From Parashewanella tropica (GTDB lineage: Bacteria > Pseudomonadota > Gammaproteobacteria > Enterobacterales > Shewanellaceae), in the NCBI RefSeq assembly GCF_004358445.1, contig NZ_CP037951.1:3359001-3423000 (forward strand): a DNA stretch of 64,000 bases, given 5' to 3'. Below, in pieces: positions 11,219 to 20,798 of this stretch. Made by a program: the position numbers and the translations under genes. Numbering within the stretch: position 1 is the stretch's first letter; each line of letters begins with the position of its first letter. The notes beneath the pieces were generated by a model that saw only the letters and a list, made by a program, of their open reading frames with translations, ran no database searches and was not told the origin of the DNA.

Positions 11219-11501
11219 TCCCTTTCGAAGCTGTTGAGGAGATTATTGGATATAAAATGACGTGGGCGAGACATGGATGTCGAGCCAAGCTCTGGGGTAC
11301 AGGATGTACCATCAGAGCTGTTAGTCATTTATTCAATAATCACCGAAACGTTTAGCTTCGTCAGGGCGGCACGGGGAGTTGTTAGAGGGGATTTGCTGGA
11401 GAATCCCCTATGACACGGGTGTGGGTGGTAAACCCACGACTTTAGCTGCCTGATACGCAGTATCAGAAAGTGCATTTCAGCAATTTGATATGCAATATCA
11501 A
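11219..11501 (-). repeat. Structured repeat B (~283 bp), inverted partner of 9736-10004
   Basis: The reverse complement aligns with repeat A throughout, by eye at roughly three bases in four. Its hairpins correspond one by one: AGCTCTG/CAGAGCT at 11288-11319 enclosing GGTACA-GGA-TGTACC, and GACATGGATGTC near 11269-11281 where A has GATATCCATATC. The stem bases differ in a paired way between copies. It lies just downstream of rpsO. Confidence 0.8.
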
Positions 11502-11544
11502 GACTTAACCAAATTTTCCTAGAAAATCACTAAATTACAGGCAT

Positions 11545-11571
11545 AAAAAAGAGGCTTTAAAAGCCTCTTTC
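11545..11571 (-). terminator. rpsO terminator
   Basis: AAAGAGGCTT, loop TAA, AAGCCTCTTT with flanking A and T runs, 30 bp past the rpsO stop codon. It closes the leftward ribosome-maturation operon here, before the accessory zone. Confidence 0.8.
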
Positions 11572-11600
11572 TTATCAAGATTATAATCTTTAAGTCGAAA

Positions 11601-11870
11601 TTAACGACGTAGACCTAGTTTCTTGATTAGTGCGTTGTAACGCTCAGCGTCAGTCTTCTTCAGGTAAGCAGTTAGCTTGCGACGAGTAGCAACCATACGT
11701 AGTAGACCACGACGAGAGTGGTGATCGTGGATGTGCTGCTTGAAGTGACCTTGTAGGTGGTTGATTTGAGCAGTAAGTAGTGCTACTTGAACTTCAGTAG
11801 AACCAGTGTCGTTTTCACCGCGGCCGAATTCAGCTACGATTTTTGCTTTTGCTTCTGCACTTAGTGACAT
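11601..11870 (-). CDS. rpsO: 30S ribosomal protein S15
   Basis: 89 residues starting [18 protein letters not shown], the usual S15 length; the start has GGAGAAG 5 nt upstream, so a longer in-frame extension is not real. S15 binds the central domain of 16S rRNA early in small-subunit assembly and often represses its own translation. The family-diagnostic core [19 protein letters not shown] and [21 protein letters not shown] is present. It is the last gene of the nusA-infB-rbfA-truB-rpsO series, separated from truB by a structured repeat. pnp, its normal downstream partner, is absent. Confidence 0.98.
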   Translation of the reverse strand: MSLSAEAKAKIVAEFGRGENDTGSTEVQVALLTAQINHLQGHFKQHIHDHHSRRGLLRMVATRRKLTAYLKKTDAERYNALIKKLGLRR

Positions 11871-11989
11871 GAAACTTCTCCAAAAATAATAAATTAATAA
11901 ACTTGAACCGATCACTAATCCAGTCCAAGGGTTGCGGATTTTACAGGTATTTTGTTTGTTCCGCAATGTTTAAATTCGATGGAATTCAA

Positions 11990-12084
11990 GGAGCAATAGT
12001 ACACACGACAACAGAAACGTACGTCCATGTACTCACGACCGTTACATCCTGTAACGGACGGTTGTCTTACTGTACTATTGCTCC
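11990..12084 (-). repeat. 95-bp structured repeat, copy 1 (between truB and rpsO)
   Basis: Bounded by a perfect 12-bp inverted repeat, GGAGCAATAGTA/TACTATTGCTCC. Inside are two hairpins: GTACGTCCATGTAC and CCGTTACATCCTGTAACGG. It is in reverse orientation compared with copies at 13536, 59897 and 62482. No coding capacity. It lies inside an essential operon, so it is transcribed. Confidence 0.88.
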
Positions 12085-12134
12085 ATCAGTGTTATCCGAT
12101 TACTCACCACCAAACAAATACTAAGGGCGTCATA

Positions 12135-13079
12135 TTAAGGTTGTAAAACTACCAAACGTTTTGGTTGCAACTTGCCATCTTTGCCCATTTCACCAATACC
12201 GACAAAGAACTTGTTTTCGTCTTCACCAATATTAATTCGGAACAGTTGATCGGGCTTTAAGCCAGCGACTTGTACCGCTTGACCACGCATCACATATTCA
12301 AGCATCGCCAGTGGCACGTTGACCTCTGGATAGCGTGCAACGGCAGTGTCCATTGGTAACAGCAGCTTATCTAGAGCTTCGAATTTATCTGTGCCCTCTT
12401 CTTCCGCTTTATCTGCAATGGCTTGGATTTCTTCTATCGTAACAATACGCTCATAAGGGTAATCCGCTACATGAGTTCGACGCAGCATGATCACATGGGC
12501 GCCACAACCTAAAAGCTCACCTAAATCATCGGTGATGGTACGAATGTAAGTGCCTTTAGAGCAATGAATGTCCAAGGTCAGTTCATCGCCTTCAAGGGAG
12601 ATAAACTTAAGATCGTACACAGTAATTTTCCGCGCTTCACGCGGGACGGTTTTACCTTCACGCGCATATTTGTATAACGGCTGACCTTGATACTTAAGCG
12701 CAGAGAACATCGAAGGTACTTGCTCGATATCACCACGGAAGGTATCTAGCGCATCCATCAATTGCTGCTCAGTAAAATCGACAGGACGAGTCTGTACAAC
12801 TTCACCGTCTGAATCACTGGTATCAGTTCGAACACCTAGTTTAGCGGTGACCAAATAACGCTTATCGGAATCTAATAAGTGCTGAGAGAACTTAGTCGCT
12901 TCACCTAGGCAAACAGGCAACATGCCAGTCGCTAATGGATCAAGCGCACCAGTGTGCCCTGCTTTTTGGGCATTGAACAAGCGTTTTACCCGTTGTAGGG
13001 CATGATTCGAGCTCATACCCGTGGCTTTATCAAGTAATACAATGCCATTAACTGCACGACCTTTTGAACGACGAGCCAT
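12135..13079 (-). CDS. truB: tRNA pseudouridine-55 synthase TruB
   Basis: 314 residues, matching the family. TruB makes pseudouridine 55 in the T-loop of nearly all tRNAs and also acts as a tRNA chaperone. The catalytic aspartate is in [12 protein letters not shown] near residue 48, preceded by [24 protein letters not shown] and the C-terminal PUA-like region are present. Its ATG overlaps the rbfA stop as TAATG, showing translational coupling. Confidence 0.97.
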   Translation of the reverse strand: MARRSKGRAVNGIVLLDKATGMSSNHALQRVKRLFNAQKAGHTGALDPLATGMLPVCLGEATKFSQHLLDSDKRYLVTAKLGVRTDTSDSDGEVVQTRPVDFTEQQLMDALDTFRGDIEQVPSMFSALKYQGQPLYKYAREGKTVPREARKITVYDLKFISLEGDELTLDIHCSKGTYIRTITDDLGELLGCGAHVIMLRRTHVADYPYERIVTIEEIQAIADKAEEEGTDKFEALDKLLLPMDTAVARYPEVNVPLAMLEYVMRGQAVQVAGLKPDQLFRINIGEDENKFFVGIGEMGKDGKLQPKRLVVLQP

Positions 13080-13477
13080 TACTGCTCGTCCTCAGGTCTA
13101 TCCGCTTCTGCCGCTCTTTTCTTATCTTTCGTCACGACTTCGGTGACTAAGTTCGACATACGCATACCTTCAACCAATGAGCTATCGTATTCGAATTTAA
13201 GCTCAGGCATGACACGCAGCTTCATACGACCTGCAATTAAGGTACGAACGTAAGGCGCAGCACCTTGTAGCGCTTCCAGCTTTTGCTTAATTTGCTCTTG
13301 GTCTTCATCAAAGAAAGTCACAAACACACGTGCGAAGCTTAAATCTCTCGATACTTCTACGTCATTTACGGTGACAAAACCGACACGTGGATCTTTGATC
13401 TCACGTTGCAGTACCATCGCCAATTCTTGTTGGAGCTGTTGTCCGATACGGCGAGTACGACTGAATTCTTTAGCCAT
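13079..13477 (-). CDS. rbfA: Ribosome-binding factor A
   Basis: 132 residues beginning [19 protein letters not shown]. An in-frame TTG four codons upstream is rejected because ATG at 13477 matches the family N-terminus. RbfA binds the 30S subunit near helix 1 of 16S rRNA and helps late maturation and cold adaptation. The single KH-like domain contains [25 protein letters not shown]. It overlaps truB by one base and is separated from infB by a terminator-like hairpin and repeat copy 2. Confidence 0.97.
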   Translation of the reverse strand: MAKEFSRTRRIGQQLQQELAMVLQREIKDPRVGFVTVNDVEVSRDLSFARVFVTFFDEDQEQIKQKLEALQGAAPYVRTLIAGRMKLRVMPELKFEYDSSLVEGMRMSNLVTEVVTKDKKRAAEADRPEDEQ

Positions 13478-13535
13478 GATTATTTCCAACTAAAACTTAA
13501 TGTGTGAATCGCTAAAATTATCAAGGACTACAATG

Positions 13536-13629
13536 GGAGTAATAGTGCGATAAGACAACCGTCCGTTACAGGATGTAACGGTCGTGAGTACATGGATGTA
13601 CGCTTCTGTTGGCGTTCGCACTATTGCTC
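13536..13629 (+). repeat. 95-bp structured repeat, copy 2 (between infB and rbfA)
   Basis: Ends form the inverted repeat GGAGTAATAGTGCG/CGCACTATTGCTC. The two internal hairpins are perfect: CCGTTACA-GGA-TGTAACGG at 13563-13581 and GTACAT-GG-ATGTAC at 13588-13601. An additional GAGCAATAGT at 13640-13649 pairs with the right end of the element. It is transcribed within the infB-rbfA operon. Confidence 0.88.
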
Positions 13630-13672
13630 TTGTTCTTCAGAGCAATAGTTCACACATCTGAGTTATAAACTA

Positions 13673-13696
13673 AAAGGGCGGCTAATGCCGCCCTTT
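13673..13696 (-). terminator. Terminator-like hairpin after infB
   Basis: AAAGGGCGGC, loop TAAT, GCCGCCCTTT, directly beyond the infB stop codon. On the transcribed strand it is followed by TTTTAGTTT. If active it would reduce expression of rbfA, truB and rpsO compared with infB. Confidence 0.75.
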
Positions 13697-13707
13697 CTTA
13701 TTTGATA

Positions 13708-16383
13708 TTAAAGTGTTCTTTTCACTTCGACGGTTTCGAATACTTCGATTTGGTCGCCCACTTTAACGTCGTTGTAGTTCTTAACGCCGATACCACATTC
13801 CATGCCGTTACGAACTTCTTGTACGTCGTCTTTAAAGCGACGTAGTGACTCAAGTTCACCTTCGTAAATTACTACGTTTTCACGAAGTACACGGATTGGA
13901 GCGCTACGCTTCACGATGCCTTCAGTAACCATACAACCTGCAATTGCACCAAGTTTAGGTGACTTAAACACATCACGTACTTCAGCAAGACCGATGATTT
14001 CTTGTTTGAACTCAGGCGCAAGCATACCGCTCATCGCTGCTTTCACTTCATCAATCAAGTTATAAATAACACTGTAGTAACGTAGGTCAACGCTTTCGGC
14101 TTCGATAGTCTTACGCGCCTGTGCATCAGCACGAACGTTAAAGCCAACCATAATCGCGTTAGACGCTGCGGCTAGAGTTGCATCAGTCTCAGTAAGAGCA
14201 CCTACACCACGACCGATGATGTTCACTTTCACTTCATCAGTAGATAGCTTAGTTAGCGAGTCTGCAATCGCTTCTAGAGAGCCTTGTACGTCTGCTTTTA
14301 GGATGATGTTAAGTTCAGAAACTTCACCTTCAGCCATGTTAGCAAACATGTTTTCAAGCTTGGCTTTTTGCTGACGAGCTAGCTTAACGTCACGGAACTT
14401 ACCTTGACGGTAAAGTGCTACTTCACGTGCTTTACGCTCATCTTTAACAACTGTCGCTTCGTCACCTGCTTGAGGTACGCCAGAAAGACCTAAAATCTCT
14501 ACTGGGATAGATGGACCCGCTTCAGTGATTGCTTTACCGTTCTCATCTTTCATCGCACGGATCTTACCGTACTCAAGACCACATAGAACGATATCACCTT
14601 GCTTCAAGGTACCTTCTTGTACTAGAACAGTTGCTACTGGACCACGACCTTTATCAAGCTTAGATTCAATAACCACACCTGCAGCCATACCTTCACGTAC
14701 TGCTGTTAGCTCAAGAACCTCTGATTGAAGTAGGATGCCTTCAAGTAGCTCATCAATACCTGTACCAGCTTTAGCCGATACATGTACGAACATGTGCTCA
14801 CCACCCCAATCTTCTGGCACTACGCCGTGTTGAGATAGCTCGTTCTTAACGCGATCTGGATCAGCTTCAGGCTTATCAATCTTGTTCACAGCTATGATCA
14901 GCGGTACATCGGCTGCTTTCGCGTGTTGAATTGCTTCGATGGTTTGTGGCATTACACCGTCATCAGCCGCAACAACAAGTACTACGATATCGGTTGCTTT
15001 CGCACCACGAGCACGCATAGAGGTAAACGCGGCGTGACCTGGAGTATCTAGGAAAGTGATCATACCGTTGTCAGTTTCAACGTGGTATGCACCGATGTGC
15101 TGAGTAATACCGCCCGCTTCACCTGACGCTACTTTCGCACGACGAATGTAGTCAAGTAGAGACGTTTTACCGTGGTCAACGTGACCCATGATGGTAACAA
15201 CTGGCGCACGAGGCTCAACTGCTTGCTCTTCACCACGATCAGCAAGTACTTGATGTTCTAGCTCGTTTTCACGAGTAAGAATTACTTTGTGACCCATTTC
15301 CTCTGCTACTAGCTGTGCAGTTTCTTGGTCAAGTACTTGGTTGATGGTAACCATTGAGCCCATCTTCATCATTTGTTTGATGATTTCAGTCGCTTTAATC
15401 GCCATCTTCTGTGCAAGCTCTGCTACAGAAATGGTTTCACCAATCTTAACGTCACGCGTTACCGCTGCTGCAGGCTTGTTGAAGCCATGTGCCATAGATT
15501 CTGGTGCTGCCGCTGCTCCGCGCTTATTATTACGTCTGTCGTTACGGTTATCACGCTTGTTACCGCCTTTCGCTTTCTTGTTGCGACGACGACCACGACG
15601 TTCTTCTTCCATATCAGACTTATCTTCAGCAGCACGGGCTACTTGAGAAGTCGTAATATGGTGATCTGATTTGCTTTCAGCTTCTTTACGCTTGCGCTCT
15701 TCTTCTTCCCAACGCTTAGCATTTTCTTCAGCAAGCTTACGCGCTTTTTCAGCAGCTTGAGCTTCTTCTTCAAGTTGCTTTTTACGAGCCGCTTCTTCTT
15801 GTGCGGCTTGTAGACGCTCTTCTTCTTTTCTAGCTTCTTCAGCTTCTTTAGGATCGATCTTAGGTTCCTCAGCGGCTTTTGCTTCTGCTGCCGCTTTAGC
15901 TTTTGCTTCTTTCTCAGCTTTCGCTTTGGCATCAGCTTCAGCTTTTGCCTTAGCGGCTTCATCTGCTTTCGCTTTGGCTTCTGCGTCAGCTTTCGCCTTG
16001 GCTTCAGCTTCTGCCTTAGCTTGTGCTTCTGCTTCCGCTTTTGCTTTGGCTTCTTCTTCCGCTTGTTTTGCTAATTCAGCAGGATCACGTTTAACGAAAG
16101 TACGCTTTTTGCGAACTTCAACTTGGACGTCTTTTGACTTACCCGTGCTGCCAGATACGCTTAGCGTTGATTTTTGCTTACGTTGTAGCGTCATAGTCTG
16201 TGGTTTTTCATCACCACCATGTTGCTTTTTCAAATGCTCCAGTAACTGAGCTTTTTCGTCTTCAGTTACTTTGTCTTTTTTCGATTTTTTCATACCAGCC
16301 TGTGCGAATTGTTCGATCAGACGATCAACATTTTTATCACTACGCACTTCTGCGGCTAGTTTTTCTACTGTAGTTTCTGCCAT
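13708..16383 (-). CDS. infB: Translation initiation factor IF-2
   Basis: 891 residues, like E. coli IF-2 alpha (890). IF-2 is the GTPase that places fMet-tRNA on the 30S subunit. Domain order: small IF2_N domain (1-50), a long charged helical linker rich in [10 protein letters not shown] units (near 105-240), a second IF2_N-type domain, then the G domain with GHVDHGKT (near 400), DTPGHAAF and NKID, and the C-terminal fMet-tRNA-binding domains. The low-complexity linker is normal for the family and produces long spurious antisense frames. It follows nusA by 26 bp. Confidence 0.98.
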   Translation of the reverse strand: MAETTVEKLAAEVRSDKNVDRLIEQFAQAGMKKSKKDKVTEDEKAQLLEHLKKQHGGDEKPQTMTLQRKQKSTLSVSGSTGKSKDVQVEVRKKRTFVKRDPAELAKQAEEEAKAKAEAEAQAKAEAEAKAKADAEAKAKADEAAKAKAEADAKAKAEKEAKAKAAAEAKAAEEPKIDPKEAEEARKEEERLQAAQEEAARKKQLEEEAQAAEKARKLAEENAKRWEEEERKRKEAESKSDHHITTSQVARAAEDKSDMEEERRGRRRNKKAKGGNKRDNRNDRRNNKRGAAAAPESMAHGFNKPAAAVTRDVKIGETISVAELAQKMAIKATEIIKQMMKMGSMVTINQVLDQETAQLVAEEMGHKVILTRENELEHQVLADRGEEQAVEPRAPVVTIMGHVDHGKTSLLDYIRRAKVASGEAGGITQHIGAYHVETDNGMITFLDTPGHAAFTSMRARGAKATDIVVLVVAADDGVMPQTIEAIQHAKAADVPLIIAVNKIDKPEADPDRVKNELSQHGVVPEDWGGEHMFVHVSAKAGTGIDELLEGILLQSEVLELTAVREGMAAGVVIESKLDKGRGPVATVLVQEGTLKQGDIVLCGLEYGKIRAMKDENGKAITEAGPSIPVEILGLSGVPQAGDEATVVKDERKAREVALYRQGKFRDVKLARQQKAKLENMFANMAEGEVSELNIILKADVQGSLEAIADSLTKLSTDEVKVNIIGRGVGALTETDATLAAASNAIMVGFNVRADAQARKTIEAESVDLRYYSVIYNLIDEVKAAMSGMLAPEFKQEIIGLAEVRDVFKSPKLGAIAGCMVTEGIVKRSAPIRVLRENVVIYEGELESLRRFKDDVQEVRNGMECGIGVKNYNDVKVGDQIEVFETVEVKRTL

Positions 16384-16409
16384 CAGTTATACTCCCCCTG
16401 TTGATCGAC

Positions 16410-17915
16410 TTATGCTTCTTCATCGCCAAACCAACAGATGTTACGGGCAGCCATGATCAGCTCACCAGCTCGTTCTTCTGTTAATTCTTCAATTTCGATC
16501 AAATCATCTACGCCTTGTTCGGCTAAATCTTCTAACGTCACTACGCCTTTACTTGCTAGAACAAAGGCTAGGTGTCTTTCTAATCCTTCTAGTGCTAACA
16601 AGTCTTCACTTGGCTCGGCACCATCTAAGGCTTCTTCTGAGGCTAGTGCTAGAGTGGCAATCGCTGATTTAGCGCGCTCACGCAGTGCCTCGACGATATC
16701 TTCGTCTAATCCATCAATTTCAAGTAATTCTGAAACTGGAACGTAGGCGACTTCTTCCAATGAAGTAAAGCCTTCTTCTGCTAGTAACTGAGCAAAGTCT
16801 TCGTCAATATCCAAAGAGCTTACAAACAGATCAACGATTTTAGCGCTTTCTGCTTGATGCTTCTCTGTCATGTCAGCTACTGTCATTACGTTTAATTCCC
16901 AACCAGTAAGTTGAGTCGCTAAACGTACGTTTTGTCCATTACGGCCAATCGCTTGAGCTAAGCTGCTTTCTTCAACGGCAATGTCCATTGAGTGGTTGTC
17001 TTCATCAACAACGATTGAAGCAACATCCGCTGGCGCCATGGCATTGATTACGTATTGTGCTGGGTTATCATCCCATAACACTACGTCGATACGCTCACCG
17101 TTTAGTTCATCAGTTACGGCCGACACACGTGCACCACGCATACCTACGCAAGCACCGATTGGGTCGATACGCTTGTCGTTCGACTTAACTGCGATTTTAG
17201 CGCGAGAACCTGGATCACGAGCCGCGCTCACAATCTCAATCATTTCGTCTTGAATTTCTGGTACTTCGACACGGAATAGCTCAATCAGCATGTCAGGCTT
17301 AGTACGAGTCAAGAATAACTGCGCGCCACGAGCTTCTGGGCGAACCGAGTAAAGCAACGAACGAACGCGATCACCTGGGCGGAACGTTTCACGACCAATG
17401 ATGTCATCTTTAAACAATACGCCGTCAGCGTTGTTGCCTAAATCAATCACTACTGTGTCACGGTTGCTCTTTTTAACCAAGCCAGTGATTAACTCGCCTT
17501 CTTTATCGGCGAACTGCTCAACCACTTGTGCACGCTCAGCTTCACGTACTTTTTGTACAATGACCTGTTTTGCGGTTTGGGTGGTAATGCGGTCGAATTT
17601 AATCGAGTCAATTTGCTCTTCAACGTAGTCACCTACTTGAAGTTCAGCATCATCAAATTGTGCCGCTTCCAAGGTAATTTCACGGAATGGGTTTTCCAGT
17701 AATTCACCTTCTTCAGGTTGAACGACCATCCAACGACGGAAAGTATCGTATTCACCTGTTTTGCGATCAATCGCAACACGAACGTCGATATCACCTTCGT
17801 ATTTTTTCTTGGTTGCTGTTGCTAGTGCAAACTCTAGCGCTTCAAAAATCTTCTCACGAGGAACCGCTTTCTCATTCGAAACCGCCTCCGCAACAAGTAG
17901 AATCTCTTTATTCAT
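16410..17915 (-). CDS. nusA: Transcription termination/antitermination factor NusA
   Basis: 501 residues, close to E. coli NusA (495). It binds RNA polymerase and nascent RNA, modulating pausing, termination and antitermination. Order: N-terminal polymerase-binding domain ([18 protein letters not shown]), S1 domain near 135-200, two KH domains ([22 protein letters not shown] near 255; [20 protein letters not shown] near 330), then two C-terminal acidic helix-hairpin-helix repeats ending WFGDEEA. It lies between rimP and infB in the classical order. Confidence 0.98.
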   Translation of the reverse strand: MNKEILLVAEAVSNEKAVPREKIFEALEFALATATKKKYEGDIDVRVAIDRKTGEYDTFRRWMVVQPEEGELLENPFREITLEAAQFDDAELQVGDYVEEQIDSIKFDRITTQTAKQVIVQKVREAERAQVVEQFADKEGELITGLVKKSNRDTVVIDLGNNADGVLFKDDIIGRETFRPGDRVRSLLYSVRPEARGAQLFLTRTKPDMLIELFRVEVPEIQDEMIEIVSAARDPGSRAKIAVKSNDKRIDPIGACVGMRGARVSAVTDELNGERIDVVLWDDNPAQYVINAMAPADVASIVVDEDNHSMDIAVEESSLAQAIGRNGQNVRLATQLTGWELNVMTVADMTEKHQAESAKIVDLFVSSLDIDEDFAQLLAEEGFTSLEEVAYVPVSELLEIDGLDEDIVEALRERAKSAIATLALASEEALDGAEPSEDLLALEGLERHLAFVLASKGVVTLEDLAEQGVDDLIEIEELTEERAGELIMAARNICWFGDEEA

Positions 17916-17942
17916 CGTCTTGCCTCGTTCACCTTGAAACCA

Positions 17943-18398
17943 TCAAAACTTCGCTATTAAATTGCCTTTACGGATATTATCCAAAGCAATTAGCGTGTCA
18001 TTGCCATCAACATCAAGCGAAAGCATTTGTCCTTCTACTTTTGTTACGGCGCCTTTCAATTTACGACTGCCATTAACTGGCATGTTCAGTAATAATTTTA
18101 CTTCTTCACCAAGGTATGCAGCGTATTGCTCTGCACTAAACAGTGGTCTGTCTACCCCAGGTGAAGATACCTCTAAGGTATATTCGTTGCTAATGGGATC
18201 TTCTACATCCATTACAGCACTGATCTGACGGCTGGCTTCCACGCAGTCATCAATTGATACACCGTTGTCACTGTCGATATAAACACGAACGGTGGAATGT
18301 TTACCTGCCTGAACATAATCGATGCCCCACAAGCGATATCCCAACGCTTCAACCGGAGCAGTGAGCATGTCTGCCAGTTTGGATTCTAATCTCGCCAA
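17943..18398 (-). CDS. rimP: Ribosome maturation factor RimP
   Basis: 151 residues if translation begins at TTG 18398 (TTG GCG AGA TTA GAA TCC), preceded by GGGGGTC. That start matches the family N-terminus, [17 protein letters not shown]. Starting further upstream would place the coding region across a terminator hairpin. RimP helps assemble the 30S 5' domain. [20 protein letters not shown] and [12 protein letters not shown] are family signatures. It is first in the operon with nusA and infB. Confidence 0.92.
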   Translation of the reverse strand: MARLESKLADMLTAPVEALGYRLWGIDYVQAGKHSTVRVYIDSDNGVSIDDCVEASRQISAVMDVEDPISNEYTLEVSSPGVDRPLFSAEQYAAYLGEEVKLLLNMPVNGSRKLKGAVTKVEGQMLSLDVDGNDTLIALDNIRKGNLIAKF

Positions 18399-18409
18399 AA
18401 CGACCCCCA

Positions 18410-18437
18410 GAAAAACAAAAAAAGGGCTGAACAGCCC
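18410..18437 (-). terminator. Intrinsic terminator between tRNA-fMet and rimP
   Basis: On the transcribed strand GGGCTG, loop TT, CAGCCC is followed by TTTTTTTGTTTTT, a strong intrinsic terminator. It lies between the tRNA-fMet gene and the rimP start, so rimP-nusA-infB needs read-through or another promoter. NusA-sensitive read-through would give feedback; this is inference. Confidence 0.8.
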
Positions 18438-18566
18438 CATTGCACCTTTACTCTGAGTAAAGTATTTTGCAGAGTCCATATAACAAAAAACCCCGTAAGA
18501 TACGAGGTCTAATACAATGAACCTGTGACACTATTATGAATGCTTACGTCATCCAAAATAGGGAGC

Positions 18567-18643
<77 letters not shown>

Positions 18644-18769
18644 TCAACTGCGGCAAGTATAGTGATTCTCAACTTTACTTGCAATAACTAAGTTGAATTT
18701 GTTCGTAATTCAATTCAGTTATTTATCATTCAAAATTAAATTATGTTTATTTTAACTTCAAATGAAAAT

Positions 18770-18855
18770 TGGTGCCGAAGGCGGGACTTGAACCCGCACG
18801 TCCATAGGACACCACCCCCTCAAGATGGCGTGTCTACCAATTCCACCACTTCGGC
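18770..18855 (-). tRNA. tRNA-Leu (anticodon GAG)
   Basis: The reverse strand begins GCCGAAGTGGTGGAATTGG and ends CTTCGGCACCA, 86 nt with a long variable arm typical of leucine tRNA. The anticodon loop CTTGAGG gives GAG. It lies between secG and tRNA-fMet, as leuU does in E. coli. Confidence 0.96.
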
Positions 18856-18865
18856 AAATTTGTTA

Positions 18866-19201
18866 TTAGTCTGGGATCTTGTCCGACTTATCGTCTTTCT
18901 TCACTGGCTCAGCTGGAACTTGAGTCGCTGCTGGAGCAGAAAGATTATTCCAAGATTCGTCTTGCTTAGTGTGGTTGGCACTCATACGACCAATCGTCAA
19001 ACTTAAAGCAAAGAAACCAATCGCTAAAATCGCGGTTGCGCGAGTTAAGGCATTACCCGCGCCACTTGAACCAAATAAGGTTCCTGATGCGCCAGCGCCA
19101 AAAGATGCACCCATATCGGCACCTTTACCTTGTTGGATTAAAATCAATCCAATTAAGGCAATGGCTACTAATAAATAAACAACTAATAATACTTCGTACA
19201 T
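18866..19201 (-). CDS. secG: Protein-export membrane protein SecG
   Basis: 111 residues with two membrane segments (near 5-22 and 50-70) joined by the family loop QQGKGADMGASFGAGASGTLFGSSG. SecG assists SecYE in protein translocation through the inner membrane. Its ATG overlaps the tpiA stop by one base, so translation is coupled. The C-terminal tail is hydrophilic and variable, as usual. Confidence 0.96.
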   Translation of the reverse strand: MYEVLLVVYLLVAIALIGLILIQQGKGADMGASFGAGASGTLFGSSGAGNALTRATAILAIGFFALSLTIGRMSANHTKQDESWNNLSAPAATQVPAEPVKKDDKSDKIPD

Positions 19202-19983
19202 TATGAACTCATCGCTATGCTACAAAGGCTCAAAAATTCGGTAGAGTTCAAACTTGCCCCGCCAATCAACCCACCGTCGACATCAGGCTGGGAAAATAAA
19301 TCTGCGGCGTTACTTGGGGTAACACTACCACCGTATAAAATTCTTATCTTTTCACCAATAAACGGTGAAACTTCTGACAGGCGACTGCGAATGAACGCGT
19401 GAACTTCTTGCGCCTGCTCTGGCGTTGCACTTTTGCCAGTTCCTACTGCCCATAATGGCTCGTAGGCAATGATTGCATTATCGAAAGCTAATGTGCCGTT
19501 TTTCTCGATCACTACGTCTAGCTCTTCTGCAATCACTTCAAAGGTACGTCTTGCTTCACGTGCAGGGCCTGATTCGCCAACACACAAGATTGGAGTCAAT
19601 CCAGCTTTTTGAGCGGCTGCAAACTTATCTGCAACAATCGCACTGGTTTCACCATACATACGACGACGTTCAGAGTGACCAACAATTACATACTGACAGC
19701 CGGCATCATTCAACATTTTAGCCGACACTTCACCCGTGTACGCACCAAAGTCATGCTGACTGACGTTTTGAGCTCCCATTCTAACCAAAGCACCATTTAA
19801 CTGCGCTTTGTTAGCTTCAAGTTGCTGCCTTACGCTTTCAATGTAAATGCTTGGTGGACATAAAACCACTTCTGCTGAATCATTTTCTAGCTTCGCGGTA
19901 AACTTTTTGAAGAGTTCCTTTGCTAGCTCAGCGCTACCATTCATCTTCCAGTTTCCGGCGATCATAGGACGTCTCAGTGCCAT
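19201..19983 (-). CDS. tpiA: Triosephosphate isomerase
   Basis: 260 residues from MALRRPMIAGNWKMNG, with AAGGAG before ATG; an upstream in-frame extension of 13 residues is rejected. It interconverts dihydroxyacetone phosphate and glyceraldehyde 3-phosphate in glycolysis and gluconeogenesis. Catalytic elements are NWKMNG (Lys), VIVGHSERR (His) and AYEPLWAVGTGKSATPEQAQ (Glu and the mobile loop), then LYGGSVTPSNA. It leads tpiA-secG. Confidence 0.98.
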   Translation of the reverse strand: MALRRPMIAGNWKMNGSAELAKELFKKFTAKLENDSAEVVLCPPSIYIESVRQQLEANKAQLNGALVRMGAQNVSQHDFGAYTGEVSAKMLNDAGCQYVIVGHSERRRMYGETSAIVADKFAAAQKAGLTPILCVGESGPAREARRTFEVIAEELDVVIEKNGTLAFDNAIIAYEPLWAVGTGKSATPEQAQEVHAFIRSRLSEVSPFIGEKIRILYGGSVTPSNAADLFSQPDVDGGLIGGASLNSTEFLSLCSIAMSS

Positions 19984-20174
19984 TATCGTCTCCTTTAAAG
20001 CGGGCTGAATAATAACGAACACATGAATAACTTACAATACCCGCTTATGGATTTTTTATCTAGAGCAGTGGGATTGCATAGTTTTTAAACTTTATTTAAA
20101 TTAAGCCATTAAACTTTATTTGTCTTTAACCCGTAATAAGTTACCTTAGTGATTGGATCTGAATAGGAACTATC

Positions 20175-20717
20175 ATGCTTAAACTTCGTTCAACCATCAT
20201 GGCATTTTTGCCAGCTTTATCTCTTGCATTAATGAGTTTTTCTAGCCAAGCCACTGACTTAAAAGTTGGTGATATGGCACCCAATTTTATTCTTCAAGCC
20301 ACCAATGGAAAGTTTTATCAATTAAGTGATTACAAAGGCAAACAAGCTGTTGCTTTAGCTTGGTACCCAAAAGCCAACACTTATGGTTGTACCATCGAGT
20401 GTAAATCATTAACAGAAGATGGACATTTGATCCGTGAGTACAACGTCAGCTATATGATGGCCAGCGTTGATGAATTATTGGATAACAAAAAATTTGCCGA
20501 AGAACAAAAAGCCGATTTTCCTATGCTTAGCGATCCAACTAAAAAAGCAGCTAAGGCTTATGATGTACTCAATTGGATGGGCGTAGCTAGCCGTGTGACA
20601 TTTGTGATTGGCAAAGATGGAAAAATTTTATACATCAATGAAAAGGTAAAGCCTGCAACTGCGGCACAAGATATTGCGAATACCTTGAAAAAACTGGGTA
20701 TTGAAAAAGCTAAATAG
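20175..20717 (+). CDS. Exported peroxiredoxin (AhpC/TSA, BCP-like)
   Basis: 180 residues. A signal peptide ends near FSSQATD (residue ~27), so the protein is periplasmic or membrane-associated. The peroxiredoxin motif WYPKANTYGCTIEC contains the peroxidatic cysteine, with a second cysteine four residues later that may act as resolving cysteine. It would reduce peroxides. It is a single rightward gene with its own terminator-like hairpin; AGGAAC lies before ATG. Confidence 0.85.
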   Translation: MLKLRSTIMAFLPALSLALMSFSSQATDLKVGDMAPNFILQATNGKFYQLSDYKGKQAVALAWYPKANTYGCTIECKSLTEDGHLIREYNVSYMMASVDELLDNKKFAEEQKADFPMLSDPTKKAAKAYDVLNWMGVASRVTFVIGKDGKILYINEKVKPATAAQDIANTLKKLGIEKAK

Positions 20718-20737
20718 TCACACAACCAATTTCAGAA

Positions 20738-20775
20738 AAGGTTCCCTTGCTTCTTTCTGAGGTTTAGGGAACCTT
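20738..20775 (+). terminator. Putative terminator after the peroxiredoxin gene
   Basis: Perfect 10-bp stem AAGGTTCCCT/AGGGAACCTT with an 18-nt loop, 20 bp after the stop codon, followed by a weak T-rich stretch. The long loop makes it less certain than the other terminators. Confidence 0.5.
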
Positions 20776-20798
20776 GTCTTAAGTAAACTCACGTCCCT

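Larger units (their letters stand above)
10978..11600. other. Gene-free interval containing structured repeat B and the rpsO terminator
   Basis: About 620 bp without a gene. It holds repeat B at 11219-11501 and the rpsO terminator at 11545-11571. In many relatives pnp follows rpsO at this place; no trace of pnp is visible here. Confidence 0.6.

Noticed and set aside
11990-12084. Repeat copy 1 considered as a simple transcription terminator
   Set aside because: It has matching terminal repeats, two internal hairpins and four relatives in the window, and no T run, so a terminator alone does not explain it.
11903-12124. Small frame (73 codons) over repeat copy 1
   Set aside because: It is generated by the structured repeat and the rpsO leader; no ribosome binding site and no conserved protein pattern.
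15860-16060. Tandem repeats encoding KAEAKAKA units considered as a repeat locus
   Set aside because: They are the normal low-complexity linker of IF-2 and in frame with the gene.
15639-16249. Long open frames antisense to and in other frames of the infB linker
   Set aside because: They are produced by the repetitive Lys/Glu/Ala codons of the IF-2 linker and have no start signals or family resemblance.
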